Shown here one piece after another: positions 15,667 through 23,647 of a stretch of 39,468 nt of DNA. The position numbers and the translations under genes are program-made. This stretch comes from Paenibacillus maysiensis (GTDB taxonomy: Bacteria > Bacillota > Bacilli > Paenibacillales > Paenibacillaceae), in assembly GCF_000520815.1 (NCBI RefSeq), contig NZ_ASRY01000071.1, forward strand, positions 1 through 39,468, written 5' to 3'. The notes beneath the pieces were generated by a model. The model did not search any database. It was not told the DNA's origin and saw nothing but the letters and a program-made list of their open reading frames with translations. Within the stretch, counting starts at the first letter, position 1. Every line of letters begins with the position of its first letter.

Positions 15667-17241
15667 TTGAAAAAGATCACCGTTTTGATGCTCATTTTTT
15701 TGTTATCCGTCACTCTTGTCCCCGTCGGCGCTTTTGCAGGCTCCACTACACCCCAACCCCCGAAAGATCCTGGAGGAAGCTGGGCAGAAGGCCCACCACC
15801 TAATCGCCTTGATCCTGCCAAGCCCGCACTATTATTTGTACATGGTTTGAACAGCAGCGCGGAAGTCTGGAAGAATAATAACGACATGCTTCAGCGCGCA
15901 CGTGACGCCGGATACCAGACGGCCACCGTTAATCTGTACGATGCAAATGGCACATCACAGGATATGTGGGACAATGGAAAGCTTCTAGCCGACAAAATTA
16001 AGGTCATTAGTAATCACTTTGGAAAAAAACTCATCATCATTGCCCACAGCAAAGGTGGAGTGGATACTCAAACCGCTCTTGTATATAACGGAGCCGCTCC
16101 CTATGTACAACGTGTGATCACCCTCAGCAGTCCCCATCATGGCTCACAACTTGCAGATCTCGCATACAGTAGCTGGGCCGGGTGGCTGGCAGATATTATT
16201 GGCTCACAAAATCCCGGCACCTCTACTTTACAAACCTCTTATATGAAGTATTACCGATCCAAGACCGATGCACTCAGCAACGCAACTACAATCCCATTCT
16301 TCACGTTTGCTGGTGATAACTGGTCTGACGGCAGCGCTTCCTACATACTGGGCGGACTTTACCTCTCATCCTTTGGCAAGAATGATGGACTAGTCACAGT
16401 CGACAATGCCAAGCTTCCCGGTGGACGTGTAGTTAAAGTCGGACCCTGGGATCATGCCAAAGTCCGTACCGGATCTTACGTCTTCTCCCTGATTCAACCT
16501 TACCTCCAAGCGAATACTCCAGCATTGAATCAGGAATCTGAGGCACTTTCAGCATCTTCCTTGACTGCCTCTGCATTACAATCCACCTATAGCGATATCG
16601 ACAATTCCCACTTTATCCGAGGCGGCGACTATAACGGTAAAGCCTCAGAAACCCTTACCGTTGAAAATGGGGTTCAATCCATTAAGCTGGACTGGATCAG
16701 CGATAAACGTGTGAGTAAACTCGAGCTGACCAAGCCGGACGGTACTAGCGAAATTGTTAGTCTGAAAGCAGGTTATGATGACGAAATTTTTGCTGGTGCC
16801 TGGCATCATAGTGCAGTTATTACAAATCCAAAACCGGGCATGTATAAGTTGAACGCCATGATTCCGGATGAAGGGGCCTATCTCCTGATTGCCCGCTATC
16901 AAGCTGCTCAGGTTCCTGAACTGAAATATCATCTGAATGCTGTAGGTCCGAAGCTGAATCTGGAGCCACAGAATTCCCCTGACAGCGTTACGCAAGTCAC
17001 CTATCAGGTGCAATATTACGGTGATCCGCAGCAAGGAGTTACTTCTGCAACCAAGGGTCTTACGATACAGCAAAAAACCGTTAATCCCACCGGACAAATC
17101 GAGCTGTCCAAAGCGGACAAGCCCGGCATCTATTCCGTAACCTATGAAATTAACGGCACCACAGAGGCAGGATATCCGTATCGCCGCACAGCTGTTCAAT
17201 CCATTTATATTGATGCTGACGGGAATAAGTATGTTGATTAA
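15667..17241 (+). CDS. Secreted lipase/esterase, alpha/beta-hydrolase
   Basis: A 524-residue exported hydrolase. The signal peptide MKKITVLMLIFLLSVTLVPV is followed by GAFA, a likely cleavage site. The oxyanion-loop motif FVHGLNSSAEVW is near 57-68 and the nucleophile elbow IIAHSKGGVDT has Ser128. FGKNDGLV (Asp240) and WDHAKV (His263) are the likely rest of the triad. The C-terminal half (about 290-524) is beta-rich with no recognised catalytic motif and may bind substrate or surface. The start is the TTG at 15667, which has AAAGGAGG 9 bases upstream; the longer reading from 15592 lacks a ribosome site and a proper signal peptide. It is divergent from the YhcN-type gene. Confidence 0.88.
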   Translation: MKKITVLMLIFLLSVTLVPVGAFAGSTTPQPPKDPGGSWAEGPPPNRLDPAKPALLFVHGLNSSAEVWKNNNDMLQRARDAGYQTATVNLYDANGTSQDMWDNGKLLADKIKVISNHFGKKLIIIAHSKGGVDTQTALVYNGAAPYVQRVITLSSPHHGSQLADLAYSSWAGWLADIIGSQNPGTSTLQTSYMKYYRSKTDALSNATTIPFFTFAGDNWSDGSASYILGGLYLSSFGKNDGLVTVDNAKLPGGRVVKVGPWDHAKVRTGSYVFSLIQPYLQANTPALNQESEALSASSLTASALQSTYSDIDNSHFIRGGDYNGKASETLTVENGVQSIKLDWISDKRVSKLELTKPDGTSEIVSLKAGYDDEIFAGAWHHSAVITNPKPGMYKLNAMIPDEGAYLLIARYQAAQVPELKYHLNAVGPKLNLEPQNSPDSVTQVTYQVQYYGDPQQGVTSATKGLTIQQKTVNPTGQIELSKADKPGIYSVTYEINGTTEAGYPYRRTAVQSIYIDADGNKYVD

Positions 17242-17277
17242 TTAGTTTTTCCATTTGTGGATGGATGTATGAGTACG

Positions 17278-17401
17278 AAAAGGGGCTGTCCCAAAAGTCA
17301 ATTTTCGATTTTGTCAGCTCCATTTTATCTTGAATTTGGTTGCAAATAAGGACCTCATCTCCCGCTTGACTGTGGAATTTGAGGTCCTTTTGGCCCCTTT
17401 T
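17278..17401. mobile_element. Short inverted-repeat element, possible IS remnant
   Basis: The left end reads AAAAGGGGCTGTCCCAAAAG; the right end, on the other strand, reads AAAAGGGGCCAAAAGG. The left sequence resembles terminal repeats of IS elements common in bacilli (from memory, not checked). There is no transposase. It lies just downstream of the lipase and at the border of the AT-rich PTS locus. Confidence 0.45.
17350..17391 (+). terminator. Hairpin plus T-run, likely terminator
   Basis: GGACCTCA (17350-17357) pairs with TGAGGTCC (17380-17387) across a 22-base loop and is followed by TTTT. It could end lipase transcription, about 110 bases after its stop. The rest of the gap to 17565 shows no gene. 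Confidence 0.5.
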
Positions 17402-17565
17402 CCGATCAAATTTCTATTAATAATCCCACTTCATAGTATTGAAAAAAGTTTTTCCTCCTGGTGCAAAAAATCTCTACAGCCTTCCTCCATTGTAATAAGA
17501 AAAGCCATTCGGATCGTTTAATAACCCCGTAGTTGGCTGTATATATGCGCTGGTAACTGTTAAAA

Positions 17566-18990
17566 TTAGAAGCTCTTATTTAATTTTTTTGAATTTGACA
17601 TCACTAAAGTCATTAAAAAACCTGCAATAAATGAAATCGTTACAGCAATCAAAAAGTTAATAACATTACCAGCTTCAATACTTACAAATCCAATAATTCC
17701 TGCAGGTCCAGGGGCTACATTTAATATATGTTTAAATGCCGCATAAGTACATCCACATGCCGAACCTACCATTGCAGCATAGAACGGAAATTTCATTTTC
17801 AAGTTCACACCAAACATTGCAGGCTCTGTAATTCCTAACAGTGCAGATATTCCCGAAGACACCGCCACGCTTTTCATTTTCTTATCTTTGGTAAGAAACA
17901 TAGCAGCAAAAGTTGCTCCGCTTTGTGCGACATTGTTGCAGGATACGAGTGCAAGTAAGAAAGACCCTCCTCCAGCAATGAGTTGAATATCAATAGGAAG
18001 AAGGCTGTGATGCATTCCTGTCAATGTCAAAGGAGCTATAATAAATCCAAAAATACCACCACCAAAGAATCCGAGTACATCATATAGCCAGACCATGCCG
18101 TCTGCTAAAAGATTCCCTGCTGCTCTCATTATTCCACCGACAATTGTAAATGTAAGAAAACTTGTGAGGAAAACAGTTAGTAATGGTGTTAGTAAATTAT
18201 CAAGTACAGATGGAATAATTTTTCTTAATTTTCTCTCGATCCACGACAGAATAAATGATGCCGCTAATACAGGAAAAACAGTGCCTTGATATCCGACTTT
18301 TTCAATAGTTAATCCAAAAATATGCCACACAGGGACTTTGTTATTGAGAATTGCATCACCATAGCCATATGCGTTGAGGAGATCAGGATGCACCATGATC
18401 ATTCCCATTACGGCCCCTAGATAAGGATTCCCACCAAATTTTTTGGTCGCTGAAAACCCTATTAAAATGGGTAAAAATACGAATGCAGCGTTAGCAAATA
18501 TATTAATCATGTTAGAAAAATCAGTAATATTCGGGTATACATCCATTAAAGACTTGCCTGTAAAAAACAGTCCTTTAGAGGTCAATACATTATTGATCCC
18601 CATAAGCAAGCCTGCCGCTACAAGAGCAGGAATAATCGGAACAAAAATATCAGACAATAGCTTCACAAGTTTTTGAAGCGGATTCATTTTATGATCTGCT
18701 TCTTTTTTAAGTTCTTCTTTGGTAGACTCCTTAATATCTGCATATTTAATAAATGAGTTATAAACTTCGTTTACTGTACCTGCACCTAAAATAATCTGAT
18801 ACTGACCTGAATTGCTAAATTGTCCTTTCACAAGTTCAATTTCTGAAAGTTCTTCTGTTTTCGCAATAGACTCATCCTTTAGCACTAAACGAAGACGAGT
18901 TGCACAGTGAGCCGCGCTTATGATGTTGTCCGGTCCTCCAATAGCATCTAAAACCTGCTTAGCTGTCTTATCTATTTTATTATTGCTCAT
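17566..18990 (-). CDS. PTS system EIIBC component, trehalose/sucrose (alpha-glucoside) family
   Basis: A 474-residue sugar transporter that imports and phosphorylates its sugar. The N-terminal EIIB domain has the phosphorylation site SAAHCATRLRLVL with Cys29. The EIIC domain of about ten membrane segments follows (for example FVFLPILIGFSATKKFGGNP, then the conserved GMHHSLLPIDIQL and the ITEPAMFGVN motif). There is no fused EIIA, so a shared EIIA(Glc) must supply phosphate. Resemblance to TreP and ScrA is about equal by eye. It lies one base downstream of the GH13 hydrolase gene in the same operon. Codons are much more AT-rich than in the flanking operons. Confidence 0.88.
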   Translation of the reverse strand: MSNNKIDKTAKQVLDAIGGPDNIISAAHCATRLRLVLKDESIAKTEELSEIELVKGQFSNSGQYQIILGAGTVNEVYNSFIKYADIKESTKEELKKEADHKMNPLQKLVKLLSDIFVPIIPALVAAGLLMGINNVLTSKGLFFTGKSLMDVYPNITDFSNMINIFANAAFVFLPILIGFSATKKFGGNPYLGAVMGMIMVHPDLLNAYGYGDAILNNKVPVWHIFGLTIEKVGYQGTVFPVLAASFILSWIERKLRKIIPSVLDNLLTPLLTVFLTSFLTFTIVGGIMRAAGNLLADGMVWLYDVLGFFGGGIFGFIIAPLTLTGMHHSLLPIDIQLIAGGGSFLLALVSCNNVAQSGATFAAMFLTKDKKMKSVAVSSGISALLGITEPAMFGVNLKMKFPFYAAMVGSACGCTYAAFKHILNVAPGPAGIIGFVSIEAGNVINFLIAVTISFIAGFLMTLVMSNSKKLNKSF

Positions 18991-18991
18991 T

Positions 18992-20647
18992 TCATTTAGC
19001 CTCTCCTTCGATGATCTCGTATATCATTGCTTCATAAGGTCGTAGTTGAAGGTTTTGTACATTTAAGCTGGAATCATCATAATTACTAATTAAAATTTGC
19101 ACCTTGTCTTTGCTGCTTACTGGAAATTTGAAACTTCTTTCCTGATCGTAAAAATTACATACAATTAAAAGCTTTTTATCCTCAAAAATTCGTTCATACG
19201 CATAAATGCTTTCATCTTCCGGATCAAGGAGACAATACGTACCATATATCAGGTTTTCATTGTTTTTTCTGATATGAATCAGCTTCTGATAATAATAAAA
19301 AATCGAATTCGAATCTTTGATAGCGCTTTCTACATTAATCTGAGTATAATTTGAATTCAATTTCATCCAAGGAGACCCGGTAGTAAATCCTGCATTTTTA
19401 TCCGCAGACCATTGCATTGGAGTTCTTGCATTATCTCTTGCTTTCATATAAAAAGCCTTCATAATTTCCTCTTTTTTAAATCCAGCTTCTATTCTCTCCC
19501 TATAAATATTTTGTGTTTCAATATCTAAATAATCTTCAACAGAATCGAATGTAGCATTTGTCATACCGATTTCTTCCCCTTGGTAAATATAGGGTGTTCC
19601 TTTCATACCATGTAATAATGTGGCTAACATTTTTGCAGATTGGACTCTGTACTCACGGTCATTTCCCCATCTTGACACAATTCGAGGCAAATCGTGATTA
19701 TTCCAAAACAAGCTGTTCCAGCCTTCCTTATCAAGTGCATACTGCCATTTACTCAAAACCTGCTTTAATTCTCTTAAATCGAGCTTTTTCAAGTCCCATC
19801 GTTGTTTACCTTTCATTTTGTCCAATTGCATATGTTCGAATTGAAATATCATACTTAATTCATTACGCTTGGGATCAGAGTATAGTTTGCCGTTTGCCGT
19901 TGTAGCCCCCCATGTCTCCCCAACCGTTAGCAAATCTTTACCTCCGAAAGTAAATTTGTTCATTTCCTGCAAATACTCATGTAATTTTGGGCCATTTTCC
20001 TTTATAAGTTTGTCAGGTTCCTTGCCGATCAAGTCAATAACATCCATCCGAAACCCACCGATACCTTTATTTATCCAAAAATTCATCATGTTCCATATAC
20101 TTTGTCGCATCTGTTTATTTCCCCAATTTAAATCTGGCTGTTCTTTGCTATAAAAGTGTAAATAATATTGGTTAGTATGTTCATCAAATTCCCATGCCGA
20201 GCCACCAAAATTAGATTTAAGTTCATTTGGCTCACGGCCATCAACCGGATCGCGCCAAATATAATAATCCCGATACGGATTATTTTTGGATTTTTTAGCC
20301 TCCTGAAACCATTTATGCTGATCTGAAGTATGATTTACAACTAAATCTATAATAATTCTCATTTCTCGTTTCTGGCTTTCAAGTAACAGTTTATCCATAT
20401 CTTCCATGGTTCCAAATTCAGGTAAAATGGAATAATAATCACTAATATCATAGCCATTATCCACATTAGGAGATTGATAGACAGGGCTTAACCAGATTAC
20501 ATCAGCACCTAAATCCTTTATATAATCTATTTTTTGAATAATTCCTTTGATATCACCAATCCCATCACCATTAGTATCATAAAAACTGCGCGGATAAACC
20601 TGGTAAATCACACTTTTATGCCACCATTTTCTTTGTTTATCTAACAT
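18992..20647 (-). CDS. GH13 alpha-glucosidase or phospho-alpha-glucosidase (trehalose-6-phosphate hydrolase or DexB/MalL-like)
   Basis: A 551-residue cytoplasmic hydrolase. GH13 motifs are clear: DLVVNHTSDQHKWF, GFRMDVIDL with nucleophile Asp202, TVGETWG with acid/base Glu244, and NNHD at 316-319. The length is normal for the GH13 oligo-1,6-glucosidase and TreA groups. The neighbouring EIIBC would deliver a 6-phosphorylated disaccharide, which argues for trehalose-6-phosphate or another phospho-alpha-glucoside. The segment TVGETWGATTANGKLYSDP is, however, closer to glucan-1,6-alpha-glucosidases such as DexB as I remember them, so the substrate is left open. It is the first gene of the operon, with a ribosome site GGGGAG. 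Confidence 0.85.
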   Translation of the reverse strand: MLDKQRKWWHKSVIYQVYPRSFYDTNGDGIGDIKGIIQKIDYIKDLGADVIWLSPVYQSPNVDNGYDISDYYSILPEFGTMEDMDKLLLESQKREMRIIIDLVVNHTSDQHKWFQEAKKSKNNPYRDYYIWRDPVDGREPNELKSNFGGSAWEFDEHTNQYYLHFYSKEQPDLNWGNKQMRQSIWNMMNFWINKGIGGFRMDVIDLIGKEPDKLIKENGPKLHEYLQEMNKFTFGGKDLLTVGETWGATTANGKLYSDPKRNELSMIFQFEHMQLDKMKGKQRWDLKKLDLRELKQVLSKWQYALDKEGWNSLFWNNHDLPRIVSRWGNDREYRVQSAKMLATLLHGMKGTPYIYQGEEIGMTNATFDSVEDYLDIETQNIYRERIEAGFKKEEIMKAFYMKARDNARTPMQWSADKNAGFTTGSPWMKLNSNYTQINVESAIKDSNSIFYYYQKLIHIRKNNENLIYGTYCLLDPEDESIYAYERIFEDKKLLIVCNFYDQERSFKFPVSSKDKVQILISNYDDSSLNVQNLQLRPYEAMIYEIIEGEAK

Positions 20648-20668
20648 CTATTGCTCCCCTTTTGTATT

Positions 20669-20684
20669 CTGAAATCGTATTCAG
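20669..20684. promoter_or_regulatory. CRE-like palindrome (catabolite repression) in the sugar operon promoter
   Basis: CTGAAATCGTATTCAG is a near-perfect dyad. On the minus strand TGAATACGATTTCA fits the CcpA operator consensus TGWNANCGNTNWCA with one mismatch. It lies directly downstream of a TATACT -10-like box for the GH13 gene, where CcpA binding would block transcription. Confidence 0.6.
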
Positions 20685-20761
20685 TATAATCAAATCAATA
20701 GCTTACTTCTTGCACATTTCCGAATTTTAATAACACTATTCTCATTTTGAGGGGATTTATT

Positions 20762-21631
20762 ATGGTAAAATTATCGTTAAAAGAAAACTCTATTCATGGT
20801 ACACCGCTTTTTCCGTTACATGTGTATAGTAAATTTAGAAGAACCGAATATTATGTAGGATTTCATTGGCATGAAGAATTGGAATTTATTTATGTCGAGG
20901 ATGGAATCATGGAAGTCACCGTTAACTCAGAGACTGTAAAGATAACTAAAGGAAATTTTATTTTTATTAACTCCGGGGATCTGCATCAAGTGACTGGAAC
21001 AGGATCTTCTATTCATCACGCTATTGTATTTCTACCGCAATTGTTAAACTTTGAGTATCCTGATACATGTCAAAATACCATATTAAAACCTTTAATAAGC
21101 GGGCAGTTACAATTTCCTTCCATCACAGATTTGGACGATGAGGTGAAAGAATATATAAAGGATCGTTTAATCCATATTATCTCTTTAAAAAACATGGAAG
21201 ATGCCCTCTCATCGTTAAGCATTAAAATTAACCTTTTTCAAATTATTGAAGTTCTACTGAGAAAGCAGCTCTTTTTAAGAAAACAAGCCGACATCAACGG
21301 GAAACAAGAAAAAATTAAAAAAGTCATTACCTATATTGAAAACAATTATGATCGCAAAATATCACTTGAAGAATTGGCCTCCATTTTAAACATGAATAAA
21401 AATTACTTTTCCAAATATTTCCAAACTGCAATCGGCAAAACACCCGTTACCTATATTAATGTATTCCGATGCGAAAAAGCTGCCGCACTGCTAAAAAACA
21501 AAGATCTAAAAATATTAGATATTGCCTTAATGGTTGGATTCGAAAACTTCAGTTATTTTATACGAAAATTTAAGGAATACAAACGCCATTCACCCGCAAA
21601 TTATAGAAAATTGTTTTATCATTCTGAATAA
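20762..21631 (+). CDS. AraC family transcriptional regulator with cupin sensor domain
   Basis: A 289-residue regulator. The N-terminal cupin includes FHWHEELEFIYVEDG at about 34-48. The C-terminal AraC DNA-binding domain spans about 190-289, with ISLEELASILNMNKNYFSKYF as the first helix-turn-helix and ILDIALMVGFENFSYFIRKFK as the second. The ATG at 20762 has GAGGGG upstream; an in-frame start at 20747 does not. It is divergent from the PTS/GH13 operon across 114 bases and is its probable activator. Trehalose operons in bacilli are usually controlled by the GntR-type TreR, so an AraC regulator is a point of difference. AT-rich like its neighbours. Confidence 0.92.
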   Translation: MVKLSLKENSIHGTPLFPLHVYSKFRRTEYYVGFHWHEELEFIYVEDGIMEVTVNSETVKITKGNFIFINSGDLHQVTGTGSSIHHAIVFLPQLLNFEYPDTCQNTILKPLISGQLQFPSITDLDDEVKEYIKDRLIHIISLKNMEDALSSLSIKINLFQIIEVLLRKQLFLRKQADINGKQEKIKKVITYIENNYDRKISLEELASILNMNKNYFSKYFQTAIGKTPVTYINVFRCEKAAALLKNKDLKILDIALMVGFENFSYFIRKFKEYKRHSPANYRKLFYHSE

Positions 21632-21733
21632 TATTCTCCATAAGAATCATTCTTGTTGAGGATTATTTTTATTATAGAAATATTTAACATTAATTTCATT
21701 AAAAAGAACAACCCTCGTGTAAAATAATGATTT

Positions 21734-21943
21734 TCATTGCCGCAGTTCTTCTATAAAATCAGTCACAATACTTTGAACGGCATCCTCACGGGACATGCGG
21801 ATATACCGGCTGGTTTTCTGAATATCTTCCTTGAACAAATGAAGTATCCTGCTCATAGCTTCCTGATCTCCGCCTCGTGCTAATTGGAGCAGTTTGATGA
21901 ACTCAGCATCTGAGATAATTGATTCAGCATTTTCTTTTTCCAT
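21734..21943 (-). CDS. Small sigma-region-2-like protein (RsoA-like), partner of the preceding gene
   Basis: A 69-residue protein. FIKLLQLARGGDQEAMSRILHLFKED resembles the N-terminal helices of sigma-70 factors (region 1.2/2.1), and REDAVQSIVTDFIEEL aligns with the E-D-x-x-Q segment of region 2. There is no region 4. The gene overlaps the 3' end of the region-4-like gene by 64 bases in another frame, so the two must be cotranscribed. In Bacillus subtilis the factor SigO is likewise encoded with RsoA, a small co-factor carrying region-2-like sequence. The assignment by similarity is tentative. The ribosome site GGCGGTG lies 6 bases before the ATG. Confidence 0.65.
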   Translation of the reverse strand: MEKENAESIISDAEFIKLLQLARGGDQEAMSRILHLFKEDIQKTSRYIRMSREDAVQSIVTDFIEELRQ

Positions 21944-22245
21944 TTATTCACCGCCTGTTGGGATAGCTTCAGCTCTCTTGCAATCTGTGCTTCGGTTTTG
22001 TCTAGTATGTAAAGGTCAAAGATGATGGCTTTTCCGATCTCAGATGGTAGAGAGTTAATGAGCTGTAGAATGTACATTTTAGAGTTTGCAGAGTCTGTAA
22101 AAGATGGAGTAGCGACGGCTTCGTTCTTTTCCATGACAAATTCATGATTGGTTTGTACCCGGGCACGATACTGAATTCTCCATGCAATGCGGTACAGCTT
22201 TTTACGATATTGTTCAACCAATGTTAGCTGAGATTTATTCATCAT
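21880..22245 (-). CDS. Sigma-70 region 4-like protein (SigO/UviA-like)
   Basis: A 121-residue protein. The C-terminal part LPSEIGKAIIFDLYILDKTEAQIARELKLSQQAVNKWKKKMLNQL (read in pieces: LPSEIGKAIIFDLYIL, then AQIARELKLSQQAVNKWKKK) is a region-4 helix-turn-helix that would bind a -35 element. The N-terminal 80 residues lack a recognisable full region 2. The next gene, in an overlapping frame, supplies a region-2-like piece, so the two may form one functional sigma factor. It is divergent from the UviB/BhlA gene; in Clostridium perfringens a UviA sigma factor drives UV-induced bacteriocin genes next to uviB. Positively charged and cytoplasmic. Starts at an ATG with AAAGGGTGG upstream. Confidence 0.75.
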   Translation of the reverse strand: MMNKSQLTLVEQYRKKLYRIAWRIQYRARVQTNHEFVMEKNEAVATPSFTDSANSKMYILQLINSLPSEIGKAIIFDLYILDKTEAQIARELKLSQQAVNKWKKKMLNQLSQMLSSSNCSN

Positions 22246-22328
22246 AAACCACCCTTTCTCTTTGGATTTGGCTTTTCGAAATCCTCATATTATAGGGTAA
22301 TTTGAGAACACATTTTACAACCAAAACA

Positions 22329-22340
22329 GAACATTTGTTC
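22329..22340. promoter_or_regulatory. LexA (DinR)-type SOS box
   Basis: GAACATTTGTTC fits the Gram-positive LexA operator core GAACNNNNGTTC exactly. It lies in the 182-base spacer between the divergent split-sigma genes and the UviB/BhlA gene. A good -10 (TATAAT on the minus strand, near 22290) points towards the sigma genes. Confidence 0.55.
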
Positions 22341-22427
22341 TTATTTATTATACTATTTTTTGATCCGGTTGTATACGGTTCTTTTTATTTACCTTCCTTT
22401 ATATATGGCTAAAAAGGAGGGAAACCA

Positions 22428-22631
22428 TTGCAGATGGATGATGCTCTTTCTATCATAACCAACGTAGGCTTTCCGGCAGGTCTTTGCTTTATTTTGTTGC
22501 GGCACATCCTGCACACCATGGAAGAAAAACTGGATAAGCTGGATATCTCGCTCCATGAGCTGATTGAGGTCATTAAGGAATTAAACGATGGGAACCGTCG
22601 CTCTTCCAAAAGCGGCAAGCCTGACGAGTAA
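22428..22631 (+). CDS. BhlA/UviB family holin-like peptide
   Basis: A 67-residue protein. One hydrophobic segment (IITNVGFPAGLCFILLRHIL, about 8-28) is followed by a charged amphipathic helix with regular Leu/Ile (EEKLDKLDISLHELIEVIKEL) and a basic tail (NRRSSKSGK). This is the layout of BhlA and UviB, small membrane peptides that permeabilise membranes or help release bacteriocins. The start is the TTG at 22428, which has AAAAAGGAGG 7 bases upstream; an ATG two codons later is the alternative. A terminator follows directly. No bacteriocin structural gene was recognised nearby. Confidence 0.82.
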   Translation: MQMDDALSIITNVGFPAGLCFILLRHILHTMEEKLDKLDISLHELIEVIKELNDGNRRSSKSGKPDE

Positions 22632-22644
22632 CGAACACAAAAAA

Positions 22645-22675
22645 GCTCCAATCGACGATGATCCGCCGATGGAGC
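22645..22675. terminator. Bidirectional terminator between uviB-like and DUF4340 genes
   Basis: GCTCCA (22645-22650) pairs with TGGAGC (22670-22675) around an inner imperfect stem. It is preceded by an A-run and followed by CTCTTT, so it can serve the two convergent genes. Confidence 0.75.
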
Positions 22676-22705
22676 CTCTTTGCCGTGCATTACTATTTCT
22701 AACGT

Positions 22706-23647
22706 TTATTTTCCAGTTTGAGTCTGGTCATGTCCAGCTTGTTCAATACGCTTCACGTCTGATGCCGACAGCCCATACGCCCAGTTGCTTTGCGGTGGCA
22801 CAACCCATACAGTATCCGGGTCACCGTTTACTGTCCAGCCCTGATACACCAACTGTGGATTGTCCTGCTTGCCCAGCGATACGCTCAGCGTAAAGCGGTG
22901 AACAGGTTTGTTCAGCTCGGAGGCTTTGCGCAAGGACTGACTACTCGCCAGATTTTTGATTCGCTGCGATAAGGAAGTCCCCACATCACCGGTTACTGAC
23001 TTTCCATTCAGCGTCCAGGTCGTGGAAGAGCTTTCCCCGGTTCCCCCGTCACCGGAAGACTTGAGCATCCAGGAGGCCGACTGACCTTCCCACTCCAGTC
23101 CGCTCAGCTTGTCATCATCCCAGTCAAACGGCGTCGTATCCGTAAAATCGGCTGCACCCAGTAACAACCCGGAAAGGGTATCCAGAGGTACGGAAGCTAC
23201 CTCTTTTTTATCTGACAGCACATAAGCAGCATCACCGGAAGGCAGCGTTTCACCAAAAGCAAAGGTATGCTCGCTTCCATCCTTGGTCTTGATCTGAATT
23301 TGGTTGTTGGTGGCGCTGATTCCGTATTTGGCTACGTCTTTTGGAGAAGATTCCACCACCTCGCCGAGCTTCACGTTTTGAATAGCGGCTAACCAATTAT
23401 CAATCGTATAGCCGTTTAACGGATAAGACTGAGGCTTGCTCATGCTCCATTTGCCATCATGTTGTGTAAGTTCGACCGTCTTGCCATCCTTCCCTGTTAT
23501 AGCAAAAGACGTAATATCCCCCTGCGTAAGCTGAACCAGTTGGCGAGCTGCAGGAGCTTGTTCACGAAAAAAGTTTTGGCTCTTGGCATAGACTATACCC
23601 GCTCCCAATACAACTAACAGCAGCACTGTGGGTATCCATTTTCTCAT
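22706..23647 (-). CDS. DUF4340 domain protein of a Gld-like ABC system
   Basis: A 313-residue protein with one N-terminal membrane anchor (WIPTVLLLVVLGAGIVYA) and an extracytoplasmic domain. Repeats of the DUF4340 type can be seen: ITSFAITGKDGKTVELTQHDGKWSM, the Asn-rich YTIDNWLAAIQNVKLGEVVE, and later DFTDTTPFDWDDDKLSGLEWE. The start at 23647 overlaps the stop of the GldG-like gene (ATGA) and has a GGAGG site; the longer reading from 23668 lacks one. It is the last gene of the four-gene operon. Its exact function is unknown; the set is found together in many bacteria as an uncharacterised transporter. Confidence 0.85.
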   Translation of the reverse strand: MRKWIPTVLLLVVLGAGIVYAKSQNFFREQAPAARQLVQLTQGDITSFAITGKDGKTVELTQHDGKWSMSKPQSYPLNGYTIDNWLAAIQNVKLGEVVESSPKDVAKYGISATNNQIQIKTKDGSEHTFAFGETLPSGDAAYVLSDKKEVASVPLDTLSGLLLGAADFTDTTPFDWDDDKLSGLEWEGQSASWMLKSSGDGGTGESSSTTWTLNGKSVTGDVGTSLSQRIKNLASSQSLRKASELNKPVHRFTLSVSLGKQDNPQLVYQGWTVNGDPDTVWVVPPQSNWAYGLSASDVKRIEQAGHDQTQTGK

